Assembly: GCA_964560655.1 (NCBI GenBank)
Contig: CAZLLR010000001.1
Location: 1 to 64,000, forward strand
DNA: 64,000 nt
Source: GCA-002772825 sp964560655
Lineage (GTDB): Bacteria; Patescibacteriota; Minisyncoccia; GCA-002772825
Direction of reading: 5' to 3'
Position 1 is the first letter of the stretch. Each line of letters opens with the position of its first letter. The notes beneath the pieces are model-generated. The model searched no databases. It was not told where the DNA came from and saw only the letters and a program-made list of their open reading frames with translations. Shown piece after piece: positions 63,951-64,000 of the stretch. The position numbers were made by a program, and so were the translations under genes.

Positions 63951-64000
63951 CGATACTTACAAAAACAGATTTCAAAGAATACCTTTTGTGCAATAAGTGT
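63935..64000 (+). CDS. N-terminal fragment of a DUF2779-like protein, cut by the window edge
   Basis: The 22 visible residues start MDDNITILTKTDFKEYLLCN and run to the edge. 'LTKTDF..YL.C.K' resembles the start of DUF2779 / PD-(D/E)XK nuclease-like proteins, which open with a 'LSKSDF..Y..CPK' segment. Its ATG overlaps the hydrolase stub by 16 bases in another frame. The call rests on a very short match. Confidence 0.4.
   Translation, partial: MDDNITILTKTDFKEYLLCNKC

Noticed and set aside
1..64000. CRISPR array, rRNA operon or transposase
   Set aside because: No regularly spaced short direct repeats with unique spacers, no rRNA signature stretches and no transposase-like protein were seen.

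Overview
The window looks like a stretch of chromosome from an ultra-small Candidate Phyla Radiation bacterium (Patescibacteria, probably a Parcubacteria-type lineage). This is inferred from overall gene style, not from a marker tree. The DNA is AT-rich and densely packed, and proteins are short for their families. TGA is used as a stop, so this is not the recoded Gracilibacteria/Absconditabacteria code. Many conserved genes have a TATAAT-like box only 6-9 bases before the start codon, which suggests leaderless mRNAs. The core set is bacterial: rpoB, rpoC, rpoD, dnaG, dnaB, recR, priA-like, holB-like, mreB, a reduced dcw cluster, murA, obg, clpB, htrA, fmt, def, cysS, bL21 and bL33. There are five tRNA genes (Gln, Tyr, Trp, Glu, Asn). 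I see no rRNA, CRISPR array or insertion sequence.

Layout. 0-3.7 kb is accessory: the tail of a cut gene, a C39-like cysteine peptidase, a Nudix hydrolase, a large serine recombinase, an unknown protein and tRNA-Gln. 3.7-9.5 kb has a secreted protein, an AlkD-like glycosylase, two small membrane proteins, Obg, an ABC-F ATPase, a tRNA-binding domain and a methyltransferase. 9.6-16.6 kb is mostly metabolic: a membrane-anchored copper nitrite reductase, an FAD-linked oxidase, a LOG-family protein, Zwf, HPF and MurA. 16.7-28.4 kb holds Pcm behind an odd inverted-repeat element, Fmt/Def, a PriA-like protein with degraded ATPase motifs, MreB, HolB-like, HtrA and ClpB. 28.5-30.4 kb has tRNA-Tyr, bL33, tRNA-Trp and a secreted DUF5667-type protein.

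30.4-37.4 kb has a TreT-like glycosyltransferase, then mraZ-rsmH-ftsL-like-ftsI-murF with a clear array of MraZ operator boxes, then tRNA-Glu. 37.5-48.7 kb has a YgjP-like metallopeptidase, small membrane proteins, a P-type ATPase next to a CaCA exchanger, RmuC and bL21, then RecR, DnaB, CysS and CorA on the minus strand. 49-59.4 kb is the information-processing core: rpoB-rpoC behind a long leader, dnaG-rpoD, and tRNA-Asn.

59.4-64 kb is the most unusual part. It is an island of very small genes with near-perfect Shine-Dalgarno sequences, unlike the leaderless core genes. They share 5' leader sequence, related terminator hairpins and a roughly 100-base intergenic repeat, while their coding parts are unrelated. 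An ATP-grasp ligase sits among them. I read this as an array of small-protein cassettes built from a re-used expression module. Function is unknown. The right edge cuts into a gene resembling DUF2779 proteins, which overlaps the stub of an alpha/beta hydrolase.
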